Part shown: piece by piece, positions 1-8,993 of the stretch
Position numbering within the stretch: the stretch's first letter is position 1
How the letters are laid out: every line of letters begins with the position of its first letter
Source: Burkholderia sp. SRS-46
GTDB taxonomy: Bacteria > Pseudomonadota > Gammaproteobacteria > Burkholderiales > Burkholderiaceae
DNA: 64,000 bases
Direction: 5' to 3'
Assembly (NCBI RefSeq): GCF_004343775.1
Contig: NZ_PTXL01000010.1
Location: 186,001-250,000, forward strand
Made by a program: the position numbers and the translations under genes
Notes under the pieces: model-generated
The model's database searches: none
Told to the model about the DNA's origin: nothing
Seen by the model: only the letters and a program-made list of their open reading frames with translations

Positions 1-494
1 ACCCGGATATGCCACTCGATGATCCCGTCGGGATCCGGGGCGTTCGCCATCGAGTAGCTTCGTCGCGCGCCGTCGCGCAAGATCACTTCAGCGTATTGCC
101 CCGGCCGGAACGAGAATCCGGAGCCGGGCGGCACCTTGAGCCGCACACGCACGACATCGGCGCTGACATGTGCCACTTCCAGTACCCGCGCCGCAGCTTG
201 TACGACACGTCGCCCCGGCGTCGACATCACTTCCGGCGCCTCGATCACAATATCCGTCAGCGCGCGCGCCTGACAGGTCAGGATGTATCCGTCACGCACA
301 CCAACCGGCGCGAAGTCGCCTGGGTAGCAAACATCTCCCGAGAGAATTCGTGTCTCACAGGCATTGCACTGGCCGCGGCGACAGCCATGACGCGGAAAGA
401 AGCCCGCCGCCAATGCGGCGTCGAGCAGGTTGCCGCCACCGTCGCAGGGCATCGCTACGCCGGCCGGTTCGATCTTCAGCTTGAACGGAGCCAT
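1..494 (-). CDS. 2Fe-2S ferredoxin / FAD-NAD(P) reductase of the ring-hydroxylating dioxygenase (partial)
   Basis: This is the N-terminal 164 residues of an electron-transfer reductase; the rest lies beyond the left edge. Residues 1-85 are a plant-type 2Fe-2S ferredoxin domain with Cys38, Cys43, Cys46 and Cys74 in a C-x4-C-x2-C...C pattern. A ferredoxin-reductase FAD-binding beta barrel follows, with an R-x-Y-S flavin motif near residue 150. This ferredoxin-then-flavin order is typical of reductases feeding Rieske oxygenases or phenol hydroxylases. It is the last visible gene of the leftward arene operon, 4 bases after the aldolase stop, so it probably passes NAD(P)H electrons to the Rieske ferredoxin at 8994-9338. 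The start ATG is inferred from the domain boundary and the spacing. Confidence 0.85.
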   Translation of the reverse strand, partial: MAPFKLKIEPAGVAMPCDGGGNLLDAALAAGFFPRHGCRRGQCNACETRILSGDVCYPGDFAPVGVRDGYILTCQARALTDIVIEAPEVMSTPGRRVVQAAARVLEVAHVSADVVRVRLKVPPGSGFSFRPGQYAEVILRDGARRSYSMANAPDPDGIIEWHIR

Positions 495-498
495 GCGA

Positions 499-1536
499 TC
501 ACCCGATCGAACGGGCATCGTCTTGCGTCGCCAACAAGTCGAGCGCGACATCGACGATCATGTCCTCCTGCCCGCCGACCATGCGGCGGCGCCCCAATTC
601 GACCAGGATGTCGACCGTCTTCAGACCATACTTTTTCGCGGCCACCTCCGAATGGCGCAAGAAGCTCGAATACACGCCGGCGTAGCCCAGCGCGAGCGTC
701 TCGCGATCGACGCGTACCGGCCGATCCTGCAGCGGGCGTACGAGATCATCGGCCGCGTCCATCAGCCCGTACAAATCGCATCCATGATTCCAGCCGAGCC
801 TGTCGGCAGCAGCGATGAAGACTTCGAGCGGAGCATTGCCCGCTCCTGCGCCCATTCCGGACAGACTTGCATCGACCCGGTCGCATCCTTCCTCGACGGC
901 AACGATGCTGTTTGCCACACCCAGGCTCAGATTGTGATGCGCGTGCATGCCCGTTTGCGTCTCCGGCTTCAGCACGTCCTTGAACGCACGGAAACGCTCG
1001 CGGACGTCATGCATGCCGAGTGCTCCCCCGGAGTCGACGACGTAACAGCACGTCGCTCCGTAGCTCTCCATCAGCTTCGCCTGCTGGGCAAGATGCTGCG
1101 GCGTGGTCATATGGCTCATCATCAGGAAACCCACTGCTTCCATGCCGAGATTTCGCGCGTATTCGATGTGCTGCTTCGAAATATCCGCTTCCGTGCAATG
1201 CGTCGCGACGCGCACGATCTGCGCGCCGGCGTCGTAGGCATTGCGCAGATCATGGATCGTACCGATGCCAGGCAACAGCAGTGTCGCAACCTTCGCGTGT
1301 TTGACGGTGTCCGCTACGGCGGCGATCCACTCCACATCCGCGTGCGCGCCGAAGCCGTAGTTGAAGCTCGATCCTTGCAAACCGTCGCCGTGAGCCACCT
1401 CGATCGAGTCGACCTTTGCCTCGTCGAGCGCCCTTGCAATATTGACTGCCTGTTCGATACTGTATTGATGGCGGATCGCATGCGATCCGTCCCGCAGCGT
1501 CACGTCCGAGATATAGAGTTTCTTGTAGGGTTTCAT
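499..1536 (-). CDS. mhpE: 4-hydroxy-2-oxovalerate aldolase
   Basis: A 345-residue class II aldolase of the HMGL-like DRE-TIM family (MhpE/DmpG/BphI). It splits 4-hydroxy-2-oxovalerate into pyruvate and acetaldehyde at the end of meta-cleavage pathways. The N terminus has the metal and pyruvate motif TLRDGSH near residue 15, and further conserved His and Asp residues follow in MHAHHNLS. An ATG nine codons upstream exists, but the one used here follows a strong AGGAGAAAGG ribosome site. The start lies 13 bases after the stop of the acylating acetaldehyde dehydrogenase. In this family the two proteins form a complex that channels acetaldehyde, and the gene order fits that. Family assignment is secure; the exact side-chain length of the substrate is not known. 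Confidence 0.93.
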   Translation of the reverse strand: MKPYKKLYISDVTLRDGSHAIRHQYSIEQAVNIARALDEAKVDSIEVAHGDGLQGSSFNYGFGAHADVEWIAAVADTVKHAKVATLLLPGIGTIHDLRNAYDAGAQIVRVATHCTEADISKQHIEYARNLGMEAVGFLMMSHMTTPQHLAQQAKLMESYGATCCYVVDSGGALGMHDVRERFRAFKDVLKPETQTGMHAHHNLSLGVANSIVAVEEGCDRVDASLSGMGAGAGNAPLEVFIAAADRLGWNHGCDLYGLMDAADDLVRPLQDRPVRVDRETLALGYAGVYSSFLRHSEVAAKKYGLKTVDILVELGRRRMVGGQEDMIVDVALDLLATQDDARSIG

Positions 1537-1549
1537 CACCTTTCTCCTG

Positions 1550-2500
1550 TCATACGGTAGCATCGGCGATCATTCTGGCCGCCATGCGCTCGGCACATGA
1601 CTTTGCTGCCGATGTCATGATGTCAAGATTGCCGGCGTATGCCGGCAGATAATGTGCGGCGCCTTCCACCTCGAGAAACACGGATGTTTTCAGGCCATGC
1701 ATGCGTGCCCCCACACCCGGGACGCTCAGCGGCGCAGCAGCGTCAATCCGATCGAACTGGATGTTCTGCTTGAGGCGGTAACCGGGCACATAGTGATTCA
1801 CGGCCGCAACCATCTCCTCGATCGAACTGGCGATCGCCCTTTCGTCCGCAGGTCCCGACAGGCAATAGACCGTGTCGCGCATAATCAGCGGCGGCTCCGC
1901 CGGATTGAGCACGATAATCGCCTTGCCTTTCGACGCGCCGCCGACCTGCTCGATCGCCTTCGACGTCGTCTCCGTGAACTCGTCGATGTTGGCCCGCGTG
2001 CCGGGGCCCGCGGACCGGCTCGATATCGATGCAACGATCTCGGCGTAATGCACTTTCGCTACGCGCGAAACCGCGGCGACGATCGGGATCGTCGCCTGAC
2101 CGCCGCAGGTCACCATGTTCACGTTGCGCGCATCAAAGTGTTCATCGAGATTCACCACCGGCACGCAATACGGGCCAATCGCGGCCGGCGTCAGATCGAT
2201 CATCCGGATGTCCGGCTTGAACAAGCGCAGCAATGCGTCGTTTCGGACGTGCGCACCGGCACTCGTCGCATCGAATACGATGTCGATCTGATCGAAGATC
2301 GGCAAGAGCACGAGCCCATCGACGCCTTCATGCGTGGTTGCCACGCCCATGCTCGCGGCGCGCGCAAGGCCATCGGACGCTGGATCGATTCCGGCCATGG
2401 CGGCCATCTCGAGACGGCCGCCATGTCGCAGGATCTTGATCATCAGATCCGTTCCGATATTGCCAGACCCGATGATCGCAACTTTGAGTTTTCTAGTCAT
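1550..2500 (-). CDS. mhpF: acetaldehyde dehydrogenase (acylating)
   Basis: A 316-residue MhpF/DmpF/BphJ-type enzyme that oxidises acetaldehyde to acetyl-CoA with NAD and CoA. A Rossmann NAD site (GSGNIGTDL) starts near residue 10, and the catalytic cysteine lies in the VTCGGQAT segment. The start ATG overlaps the stop of the upstream CoA ligase in an ATGA junction, so translation is probably coupled. An upstream in-frame ATG at 2524 would extend into the ligase and lacks a good ribosome site. Together with the following aldolase it forms the standard last two steps of meta-cleavage, delivering pyruvate and acetyl-CoA to central metabolism. Confidence 0.94.
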   Translation of the reverse strand: MTRKLKVAIIGSGNIGTDLMIKILRHGGRLEMAAMAGIDPASDGLARAASMGVATTHEGVDGLVLLPIFDQIDIVFDATSAGAHVRNDALLRLFKPDIRMIDLTPAAIGPYCVPVVNLDEHFDARNVNMVTCGGQATIPIVAAVSRVAKVHYAEIVASISSRSAGPGTRANIDEFTETTSKAIEQVGGASKGKAIIVLNPAEPPLIMRDTVYCLSGPADERAIASSIEEMVAAVNHYVPGYRLKQNIQFDRIDAAAPLSVPGVGARMHGLKTSVFLEVEGAAHYLPAYAGNLDIMTSAAKSCAERMAARMIADATV

Positions 2501-4374
2501 TGCTGAAATCCTTCGCTTGTACATTGCCTGTCGGCGGGAACGATGACGGTCGCCCCGTTGCCAAAAAGCCGTTCGATTTCAATTGCCCGTGACGCCAGTA
2601 CTTGCCGCTGGTTCACATAGCCCTTGTCCGTTATTTCTCCGGTATCGGGATCAGGCGCGGAACCCAAGATCACCGCCCGCGCCACCCGGGCTGCCGTCCC
2701 GTGTCCGACATTGAGCGTAGCCAGCGCCGAAGAAATCGCGCGCCGGATTTCGTGGTGAGCGGACAGCGTCTCGCCAGTCATGGTCCCTGAGCCATCGCCC
2801 GCGAGCGCGCGCAGCGCATCCGACGGAAAAATCATCAGGCCGACCTCGTCGCGATCATGGCCGGCGACGACGACGTCCTGCGCATACGGCATCAAAGCCC
2901 CCATTGACCGTATGCGCAGCGTTCCAACCGATACCCAGGTGCCGCTCGACAACTTGAAGTTTTCCGACACTCGTCCGTCAAAAAGAATGCCGGCGTTCGG
3001 GTCGGCGGGATCGGCAAGCCGCCCGGCGTCTCCCGTCATGTAAAATCCGGCCGCATCGAACGCCCCCTGCGTGAGTGCCGCCGAGTTGCGGTACCCCGGA
3101 AACACCTGATCACCACGCACGCGCATTTCGAGTTTGTCGCCGTTCGGCACGAACTTGATCTCCGTCCCCGGAACCGGCACACCCAGGTTGCCTGGCTCCG
3201 GGTAGTGATAGTGCAGACTGGTGAGAAGCGGCGCAGTCTCGGTTGTGCCCCACGCCGAACCAAACAGCACCGGCGTTTCCCGATAACGATTCGCCAATAC
3301 TTTGAAGCGATCCCACAGCGGCTTGTGCAATGCGGCGCCCGCGAAGAACAACACCTGCAAGTCCTCGAAGAAATGCCGGGCAAAAGACGCGCTTTCTTCC
3401 AGATACGGGAGCAGTGCATCGAAACCGCGCGGCACATTGAAATAGATTGTTGGCCAAAGCTCCGCCAGATTGCGAACCGATTTCTCCATCAATCCCGCCA
3501 CGGGGCGCCCGTCATCGATATAGAGCGAACCGCCATTGCGCAGAACCAGGTTGAAATTGTGATTGGCGCCGAACGTATGACTCCACGGCAGCCAGTCGAG
3601 CACGAGCGGAGCGGCGTGATCGACGAATGGCCAGACTTGTGCGATCGCCTCCTGGTTCGTGCACAGCATCCGATGCGTATTGATGACGACCTTCGGCGCC
3701 CCGGTCGATCCAGACGTCATCAGGTACTTCGCATGCGAATCCGGCGTGATGCGCGCGAAGGCCTCCATCACCGCCTCCGTTTCGCGTGTCCCGCGTAGCG
3801 CGTCCAGCTCGATTGCCCCTCGCGGCACGTTGCGCGAAAACACCAGCGGGCACTGTGCCTCGCACGCCAGCAAGGCAGATGCACAGGTCGCGCCATCGTC
3901 GGCATACATTAGTCCGGGCGTAAGTGCGCGGATCAATGCATTCAGGTTCGCGTGATCGCGCGTGGCAAGCAGGTAGGCCGGCGATATGAACGATACAGGA
4001 AGACCGACGTGCATCGCAGCCAGCGTCAGGAGCGCACCGTCGATACTGTTTTCCGAAAGAACGACGATCGGCCGGGCAGGCGTCATCCCGATGTCGAGCA
4101 GCCCCTGGGCCAATGCGCCGACCTCGGCTCGCGCATCCGCATAGGTGACACGCTGCCAACCCGCACCATCCGCCGCACGTTCCGCGATGAAGATGCGCTG
4201 GGGCGTATGACGGCTCCAGTATTCGAGCCATTCGCCAACACAACGGGCCGACGATCTGGGCGGTACGCGGGAACGCAGGATGAAGCTACCGTCCGGCGCG
4301 TCGATTCGCTCGATATCCGGACGCGCGAGCCGGGCGCGCGCGGAACCGGTGCTGCGGTCAGAAGGGCCATGCAT
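2497..4374 (-). CDS. AMP-forming acyl-CoA synthetase, feruloyl-CoA-synthetase-like
   Basis: A 625-residue adenylate-forming enzyme. It has the P-loop TSGSTGAPK, the acyl-adenylate motif GTTET, the hinge-region TGD and GRVSENFK motifs, and a C-terminal lysine in TDKGYVNQR. The overall pattern, including the WLPWSHTFGANHN stretch, matches feruloyl-CoA synthetase-like proteins, which join aromatic acids to CoA with ATP. The open frame runs on upstream through another gene; I place the start at ATG 4374, 11 bases after the hydratase stop and behind a GGGGGA site. It is unexpected inside an arene meta-cleavage operon. It may activate the carboxylic acid released by the C-C hydrolase, or a phenylpropenoid entry substrate. 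The substrate is inferred only. Confidence 0.88.
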   Translation of the reverse strand: MHGPSDRSTGSARARLARPDIERIDAPDGSFILRSRVPPRSSARCVGEWLEYWSRHTPQRIFIAERAADGAGWQRVTYADARAEVGALAQGLLDIGMTPARPIVVLSENSIDGALLTLAAMHVGLPVSFISPAYLLATRDHANLNALIRALTPGLMYADDGATCASALLACEAQCPLVFSRNVPRGAIELDALRGTRETEAVMEAFARITPDSHAKYLMTSGSTGAPKVVINTHRMLCTNQEAIAQVWPFVDHAAPLVLDWLPWSHTFGANHNFNLVLRNGGSLYIDDGRPVAGLMEKSVRNLAELWPTIYFNVPRGFDALLPYLEESASFARHFFEDLQVLFFAGAALHKPLWDRFKVLANRYRETPVLFGSAWGTTETAPLLTSLHYHYPEPGNLGVPVPGTEIKFVPNGDKLEMRVRGDQVFPGYRNSAALTQGAFDAAGFYMTGDAGRLADPADPNAGILFDGRVSENFKLSSGTWVSVGTLRIRSMGALMPYAQDVVVAGHDRDEVGLMIFPSDALRALAGDGSGTMTGETLSAHHEIRRAISSALATLNVGHGTAARVARAVILGSAPDPDTGEITDKGYVNQRQVLASRAIEIERLFGNGATVIVPADRQCTSEGFQQ

Positions 4375-4385
4375 CGCATTCCCCC

Positions 4386-5165
4386 TCACTCCAGCGAGCT
4401 GCTGACACGGCCGAGGCCGCTGATATCGACCTCGATGCTGTCGCCGCGCGTCACCGGCACCATCGGCCCCAGCGCACCGGACATCACGACATCTCCGGCG
4501 CGCAGCGGCTCGCCGACGTCGGCCATCTTTCTGGCCAGCCAGTAAGCCGCTCTCAGCGGATGGCCCAGGCAGGCTACACCCGCGCCGATCGCGGCCGTCT
4601 CGCCATTCTTGCGAAAATCCATTCCGCATCCCGCGAGCGGCAGGTCGCCGATGCGGCGCGGCTCGAGACCGAGGACATAAACACCGCACGAGGCGTTGTC
4701 CGCGATCGTATCGACGAGCGTGATTTTCCAGTTGTCGATAACACTGTCGACGATCTCGATCGCGGGAAGCGCATAGTCGAGACCGATCAGGAAGCGCCCC
4801 CAGCTCAGTTTGGGTTCGTCGAGATCGCGGCCGACGACGAATGCAATTTCCCCCTCGGCCTTCGGTTGTACCAGCCGGTCGAACGGTATCGTCGCGCCGC
4901 TCAAGAACTCCATATCCGCGAACAGCACGCCGTAGTCGGGTTGATCGACGCCGAGCTGCTGCTGCACCGCCTTCGAGGTCAGGCCGATCTTCTTGCCGCA
5001 AATCGTTGCGCCGTTGGCCACGGCACGCGCGACGTTCGCTTCTGCGACAGCGTAAGCCTGCCCGGTGGTCCGAATGTCGAACGTCTCGGAGATGCGCGCG
5101 ACGGGTTGCCTCGTCGTCCGTGCTTGCCATAGCGCGTCCGCAGCCGCTTGAATGTTTCGCTCCAT
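4386..5165 (-). CDS. 2-oxopent-4-enoate hydratase (MhpD family)
   Basis: A 259-residue member of the hydratase/decarboxylase branch of the fumarylacetoacetate hydrolase fold (MhpD, BphH, DmpE, and the decarboxylase DmpH). It has the GKKIGLTS segment near residue 58, the metal-binding acidic pair in AEGEIAFVVG, and a terminal glycine-rich turn. In meta pathways this enzyme adds water to 2-hydroxypenta-2,4-dienoate to make 4-hydroxy-2-oxovalerate, the substrate of the aldolase at 499-1536. A decarboxylase role cannot be excluded by sequence reading, but no oxalocrotonate tautomerase or semialdehyde dehydrogenase is present, and the C-C hydrolase argues for the hydrolytic branch. It sits 11 bases before the CoA ligase. 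Confidence 0.9.
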   Translation of the reverse strand: MERNIQAAADALWQARTTRQPVARISETFDIRTTGQAYAVAEANVARAVANGATICGKKIGLTSKAVQQQLGVDQPDYGVLFADMEFLSGATIPFDRLVQPKAEGEIAFVVGRDLDEPKLSWGRFLIGLDYALPAIEIVDSVIDNWKITLVDTIADNASCGVYVLGLEPRRIGDLPLAGCGMDFRKNGETAAIGAGVACLGHPLRAAYWLARKMADVGEPLRAGDVVMSGALGPMVPVTRGDSIEVDISGLGRVSSSLE

Positions 5166-5197
5166 CAATGTGTCTCCCAAGTTCTCCGTGCTCGGCC

Positions 5198-6196
5198 TTA
5201 CGCCGACGAAACGCGCCACGCGCCGAGCAGCGCGTCGACCTGCCCCTGTTCGCCGCGCAAGGTAGCGACGTATTCGCGTTCGAGCTGCGCCACCATGGCG
5301 GCGGCCGTATCCACGCGATCGATCGCGCCAAGCCCCTGGCCAGCCGACCACACGTCCTTCCAGGCCTTCTTGCCGGCGCTGATGTCACCGGAAAAATCAA
5401 TTCCCCGATCGGTGCCGGCGCTGACTGTCTCGATCCGTGCCGCGTCGAGCGTCGGCTTGAGCCAGTTCGCCAACACGCCCGATACGGCCTTCGATTCGAC
5501 GAGATCTTCGATGCGGCTTCCCACGACGAGATCGCGATACTCGCGTGACGCCATGCTTTCCCGCGCGGCAATGAATCGAGTGCCGGCCACGACAAAATCG
5601 GCACCCATCAGCTGGGCGGCGCGAACGTCGCGGCCATGCGTGATGCAACCGGCGAGACCGAGCGGCCCGTGCCAGAAGCGTCGTACCTCGGCAATAAATG
5701 CAAACGGGTTGTAGCAGCCCGTGTGTCCGCCGGCGCCGTGGGTGACGAGGATCAACGCGTCGACGCCGGCATCGATGGCCTTGCGTGCAAGAGTCGGCGT
5801 GACGACATCGGCCATCACGATCCCGCCGTAGCCGTGCACGTGGTCCAGCACCCGAGCCGGGCTACCGAGCGCGGTCGATACGATCCGCGGGCGATACTTC
5901 AGGACCAGGTCGAGCTCGCTGTCGAAACGGTCGTACGTGCTGTGCACGATCATGTTCAGCGCCCAAGGCGCCACGCCGGGTGTTTCGCTCAGCGTGGTGG
6001 CCACCTGTTCCAGCCATTTGTCGAGAACCTCCACGCTGCGCGCGTTTGGTGCGGGAAAACTGCCGACTATGCCCGCCTTCGTGCACGCGATCGCCAGCTC
6101 GGGACCCGACACCAGAAACATGGGCGCAGCGATCAGCGGCAAGCGGCCAGGCGGAAATACCTCGTCGAGAAAATCGCGGTTGACCGGGCCTTTCAT
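5198..6196 (-). CDS. nitronate monooxygenase-like FMN protein
   Basis: A 332-residue TIM-barrel flavoprotein of the nitronate monooxygenase / 2-nitropropane dioxygenase family. Visible family marks are the N-terminal PLIAAPMF segment, the catalytic-His loop in THGAGGHTG, and the later GADFVVAGTRF phosphate-binding segment. Known members oxidise alkyl nitronates using FMN and oxygen, while some relatives act as enoyl reductases or quinone reductases. I choose ATG 6196 because AGGACG precedes it at good spacing; ATG 6214 is an alternative. It lies between the cis-diol dehydrogenase and the hydratase, so it is co-transcribed with the arene pathway. Its job there is unknown; it may handle a nitro or N-containing substituent or protect against a reactive intermediate. 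Confidence 0.85.
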   Translation of the reverse strand: MKGPVNRDFLDEVFPPGRLPLIAAPMFLVSGPELAIACTKAGIVGSFPAPNARSVEVLDKWLEQVATTLSETPGVAPWALNMIVHSTYDRFDSELDLVLKYRPRIVSTALGSPARVLDHVHGYGGIVMADVVTPTLARKAIDAGVDALILVTHGAGGHTGCYNPFAFIAEVRRFWHGPLGLAGCITHGRDVRAAQLMGADFVVAGTRFIAARESMASREYRDLVVGSRIEDLVESKAVSGVLANWLKPTLDAARIETVSAGTDRGIDFSGDISAGKKAWKDVWSAGQGLGAIDRVDTAAAMVAQLEREYVATLRGEQGQVDALLGAWRVSSA

Positions 6197-6218
6197 ATCG
6201 TCCTGACGCTCCATCGGG

Positions 6219-7028
6219 TCATGTGTTTCTGCGCGGACGTCCGCGCACTTCCCAGCCGCCATCGCTCTGCAGGATCGCAGCAGTCGTCGCGCGCGAATTC
6301 GCACGCGACGCGAGCAGCACATAGTGGCCGGTGTGATCTTCGGGCTGGGCGATGAATCCGAGCGGAACGGCATCCGCGACGGCATCCGCGAATCCGGGCA
6401 TATCGGAGAGTTTTTCGTCCTGTTTGCCGAGCGATTCAGGCCCCTTGAGTGGCGTGATCGTGCCGCCGGGCGCAACACCATTCACACGGACGTGCGGCGC
6501 AAGCTCATACGCGAGCTGACGAATCAGTCCCACGCAGGCATGCTTCGACGCGACATAAGCGGGCCCACCGCCGCCGGCATAAAACGCGGCGTTCGACAGC
6601 GTGAAGATCATGCTGCCGCGCGATTCCCGCAGGATCGGCGCCGCCGCGTACGCCGCGAGCAGGTATGCGAGTACGTTGACGTCGAACACCTCGCGGAACG
6701 TATCTTCCAGTTGCTGCCCGCTTGCGAACCTGCGCAGCGATGCGAAGTGATCCCAGACGCCCGCATTGCCGACCAGCGTGTCGAGCTTGCCGAACGTCCG
6801 GCAGGTCAACGCAACCGCTTCTTCGTTCGCCGCGGACGAGCGTACGTCGCCGACCGTTACCGCGACCCGGTCGCCGAACGTCCTGCGCAACATGTCCGCA
6901 CCCGAACCGCTGCGCACGAGCGCGCCGACGCCTTTCGCACCTTCCTCGAGGAAACGCCGCAATACCGCGAGGCCAATACCGGAGTTCGCGCCCGTCACGA
7001 GCGCGACGTTGTTGTCTAGCCAGCCCAT
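6219..7028 (-). CDS. cis-dihydrodiol dehydrogenase (SDR family)
   Basis: A 269-residue short-chain dehydrogenase resembling BphB/HcaB cis-2,3-dihydrodiol dehydrogenases. It has the TGANSGIG cofactor turn near residue 12, an NAG motif, a Ser in TLSNAAF, and the active-site Y-V-A-S-K. These enzymes re-aromatise the cis-diol made by a Rieske dioxygenase to a catechol, reducing NAD. The GTITPLKGPESLG region is typical of the BphB branch rather than fatty acid reductases. The start ATG follows the beta-subunit stop by two bases, supporting coupling with the dioxygenase genes. Product specificity (2,3-diol or another position) is not readable from the sequence. Confidence 0.92.
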   Translation of the reverse strand: MGWLDNNVALVTGANSGIGLAVLRRFLEEGAKGVGALVRSGSGADMLRRTFGDRVAVTVGDVRSSAANEEAVALTCRTFGKLDTLVGNAGVWDHFASLRRFASGQQLEDTFREVFDVNVLAYLLAAYAAAPILRESRGSMIFTLSNAAFYAGGGGPAYVASKHACVGLIRQLAYELAPHVRVNGVAPGGTITPLKGPESLGKQDEKLSDMPGFADAVADAVPLGFIAQPEDHTGHYVLLASRANSRATTAAILQSDGGWEVRGRPRRNT

Positions 7029-7030
7029 GG

Positions 7031-7582
7031 TCAAAGGAACGTATTCAGATTTTTGGACATCAGCAGCGATTGCGTGATGACGATCTTGCGACGCGCGATG
7101 CGAAAGCCGCCGTCGCTCTCGCGTATCAGATCCTCGCGGCGGCCGAGCAGCAGGTCGTTGTCCATCTCGCCCCGACTGCGATAGTTGACGAATACCGAAT
7201 GCACGAGATACTCGCTCGGCTGCGTTCCTTGCAGCACCTCGACGTTGCTGATCGAATGCACGTGCCTCGTCGGCGGATCCTCCGCCCATGCAGAAGGTTG
7301 CTTGAACCGCGCGACGCGCCGCTCCAGATCATGTCGGTTGTCGTCGAAATACGCCCCTCGACCACCGGCATAGGCCCCGAGCTTGTCTGCGCGTCGCCGG
7401 TTCTCGATCGCCGGCATCCAGTAATGAATGTCGTCGGTTATCAGCGCGAGCCAGTCGTCCCAGGCCTCGGCATCCAGCAGCCGCGCCTCGCGGTACAGGA
7501 ACTGTTCGATATGGTGGACTTTCACCGGCTCGACCGTGCCGGCCTGCTCACCAGAGATTGAGATTGTCGGTACGGCGCTCAT
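7031..7582 (-). CDS. aromatic-ring-hydroxylating dioxygenase, beta subunit
   Basis: A 183-residue small subunit with the NTF2-like fold of Rieske dioxygenase beta subunits (BphA2, HcaF, BenB type). Typical segments are the helix FLYREARLLDAEAWDDWLA and the RHVHSISN and RREDLIRE stretches. The beta subunit is mainly structural in the alpha3-beta3 hexamer. The start ATG overlaps the alpha-subunit stop by four bases, which is expected for subunits made in equal amounts. The length is in the normal range for the family. Confidence 0.93.
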   Translation of the reverse strand: MSAVPTISISGEQAGTVEPVKVHHIEQFLYREARLLDAEAWDDWLALITDDIHYWMPAIENRRRADKLGAYAGGRGAYFDDNRHDLERRVARFKQPSAWAEDPPTRHVHSISNVEVLQGTQPSEYLVHSVFVNYRSRGEMDNDLLLGRREDLIRESDGGFRIARRKIVITQSLLMSKNLNTFL

Positions 7583-8982
7583 GCCCCCTCCGTCTCGTCA
7601 GCGTCGTGCGTGAATGCGCTTTCGTCGAGCCTGGCGACGTCACGCTGCGGCACGTCCTCCCAGCTGCGCGCCTGCATCAGATCGAGCCAGCGTTGATAGA
7701 ACGCCCGGTGATTGGCCTCATTGACCTGGTTCCGGTAGACGTTGCCGGGCAGATCGCTGTCCTCGACCCGAGTGCCGCGCCCGAGACCCATGTAGAGATC
7801 CTGCTGACGCGTTACAAAACCTGCATTCGTGCGAGTCGAGAACTCGAAGTTCTCGCCGTCATCCATTTCGAATACACCGGTTGGCGAAAACGTCAGCATG
7901 GTTCCCTTGAGCCACTTGTCCTTGATCTCCTGTGGCGCGCTCCTGTTTACGATGGTCCAGGTATGCAGTTCGATCTTGCCCGGGCCGCGGGGATGCCAGA
8001 CACGGAACGTGTTCTGCCCAGGCAGGAACGAAAGATTCGGAAAGACACCGACCGACGAGATCGAACCGATCATCTTCGAACGGAATTCGCCGAGCCGCTC
8101 GGCGACTTTCGGCTGGATGCCGTACAGGTACTTGCGAATCGCCTTGTCGCCAAGAGTGGCGGCGTTGCCGACCACATCGAGATTGAATTCCCAGCCATGA
8201 CCATTGAAATTCACGTGGTAGGACTCGGGATCCTTGTAGACCTCGGCAACAGGCCCGCCCAGCATTGCGCGCGCAGCGGAGTCATGTGTCCAGAGCGCGT
8301 GATAGATGTCGCCAATGAAGTTCTCGACAGGAACTTTCCAGTTACAGTTGATCACCGATTTGACGCATCCGCCGATGAACTCGGTACCCTGTTCATCCAT
8401 GTCCAGCATCGCGTCGAGGTAGTACCGGAAGTCGCCGAGGTACGTATCGAGCGGGGGGGCTTCGGCATCCATGTTGCCGAACACCAGACCCTTGTAGCAG
8501 GCGACCTGCGCGACTGGGTGCAGGCCGTGCTCGGCACGATTCATCCCGCTGCGCTCAAACAGTTCCTGCCCGGCCATGCCGCGCAGCGCACCATCTATCC
8601 CGAACGCCCATCCGTGATAGTTGCAGACGAACGTCCGCGCATTGCCGGCGTCCGTGAAGTTCAGCTTGTTGCCACGATGTGGGCAGGTGTTCAGGAAGGC
8701 CTTGATGTCGCCATTCTTCTGGCGCACGACGATGACGTTGTCCTCCGCCATGTAGGTCGTCAAATAGTCCCCGGCGTGGGGTATCTGCGATTCGTGCGCA
8801 AGGAACAGCCAGCTTCTCGCGAAGATCTTTTCCAGTTCCTGCTCGTAGATGCGCTGGTCCCAGTACACGCGCCTCGACAAGCGCCCAGCGTCGAGGTCGA
8901 GAAGATTCGCCAGGTCCGGCAGCGGTGCGCTGACAGGGTCCTTGCGCAACCGTTCGCAATGTCCGTTGCATTCATGTGGCAT
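7579..8982 (-). CDS. aromatic-ring-hydroxylating dioxygenase, alpha subunit
   Basis: A 467-residue terminal oxygenase component. The Rieske 2Fe-2S site is complete: Cys100/His102 and Cys120/His123. The mononuclear iron site is in the expected D-x2-H-x4-H form at Asp225, His228 and His233, preceded by the conserved NWK and EN motifs. It inserts both atoms of O2 into an aromatic ring to give a cis-dihydrodiol. The frame is open further upstream, but ATG 8982 follows GAGGAG and lies 11 bases after the ferredoxin stop. The domain pattern is nearest to the biphenyl/benzoate-type multicomponent dioxygenases; the natural substrate cannot be read directly. Confidence 0.95.
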   Translation of the reverse strand: MPHECNGHCERLRKDPVSAPLPDLANLLDLDAGRLSRRVYWDQRIYEQELEKIFARSWLFLAHESQIPHAGDYLTTYMAEDNVIVVRQKNGDIKAFLNTCPHRGNKLNFTDAGNARTFVCNYHGWAFGIDGALRGMAGQELFERSGMNRAEHGLHPVAQVACYKGLVFGNMDAEAPPLDTYLGDFRYYLDAMLDMDEQGTEFIGGCVKSVINCNWKVPVENFIGDIYHALWTHDSAARAMLGGPVAEVYKDPESYHVNFNGHGWEFNLDVVGNAATLGDKAIRKYLYGIQPKVAERLGEFRSKMIGSISSVGVFPNLSFLPGQNTFRVWHPRGPGKIELHTWTIVNRSAPQEIKDKWLKGTMLTFSPTGVFEMDDGENFEFSTRTNAGFVTRQQDLYMGLGRGTRVEDSDLPGNVYRNQVNEANHRAFYQRWLDLMQARSWEDVPQRDVARLDESAFTHDADETEGA

Positions 8983-8993
8983 CTTGCCGCTCC

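Noticed and set aside
9..1560. Long open frames on the plus strand overlapping the ferredoxin reductase and aldolase genes
   Set aside because: They are antisense to genes with clear domains, lack domains themselves and arise from the high GC content.
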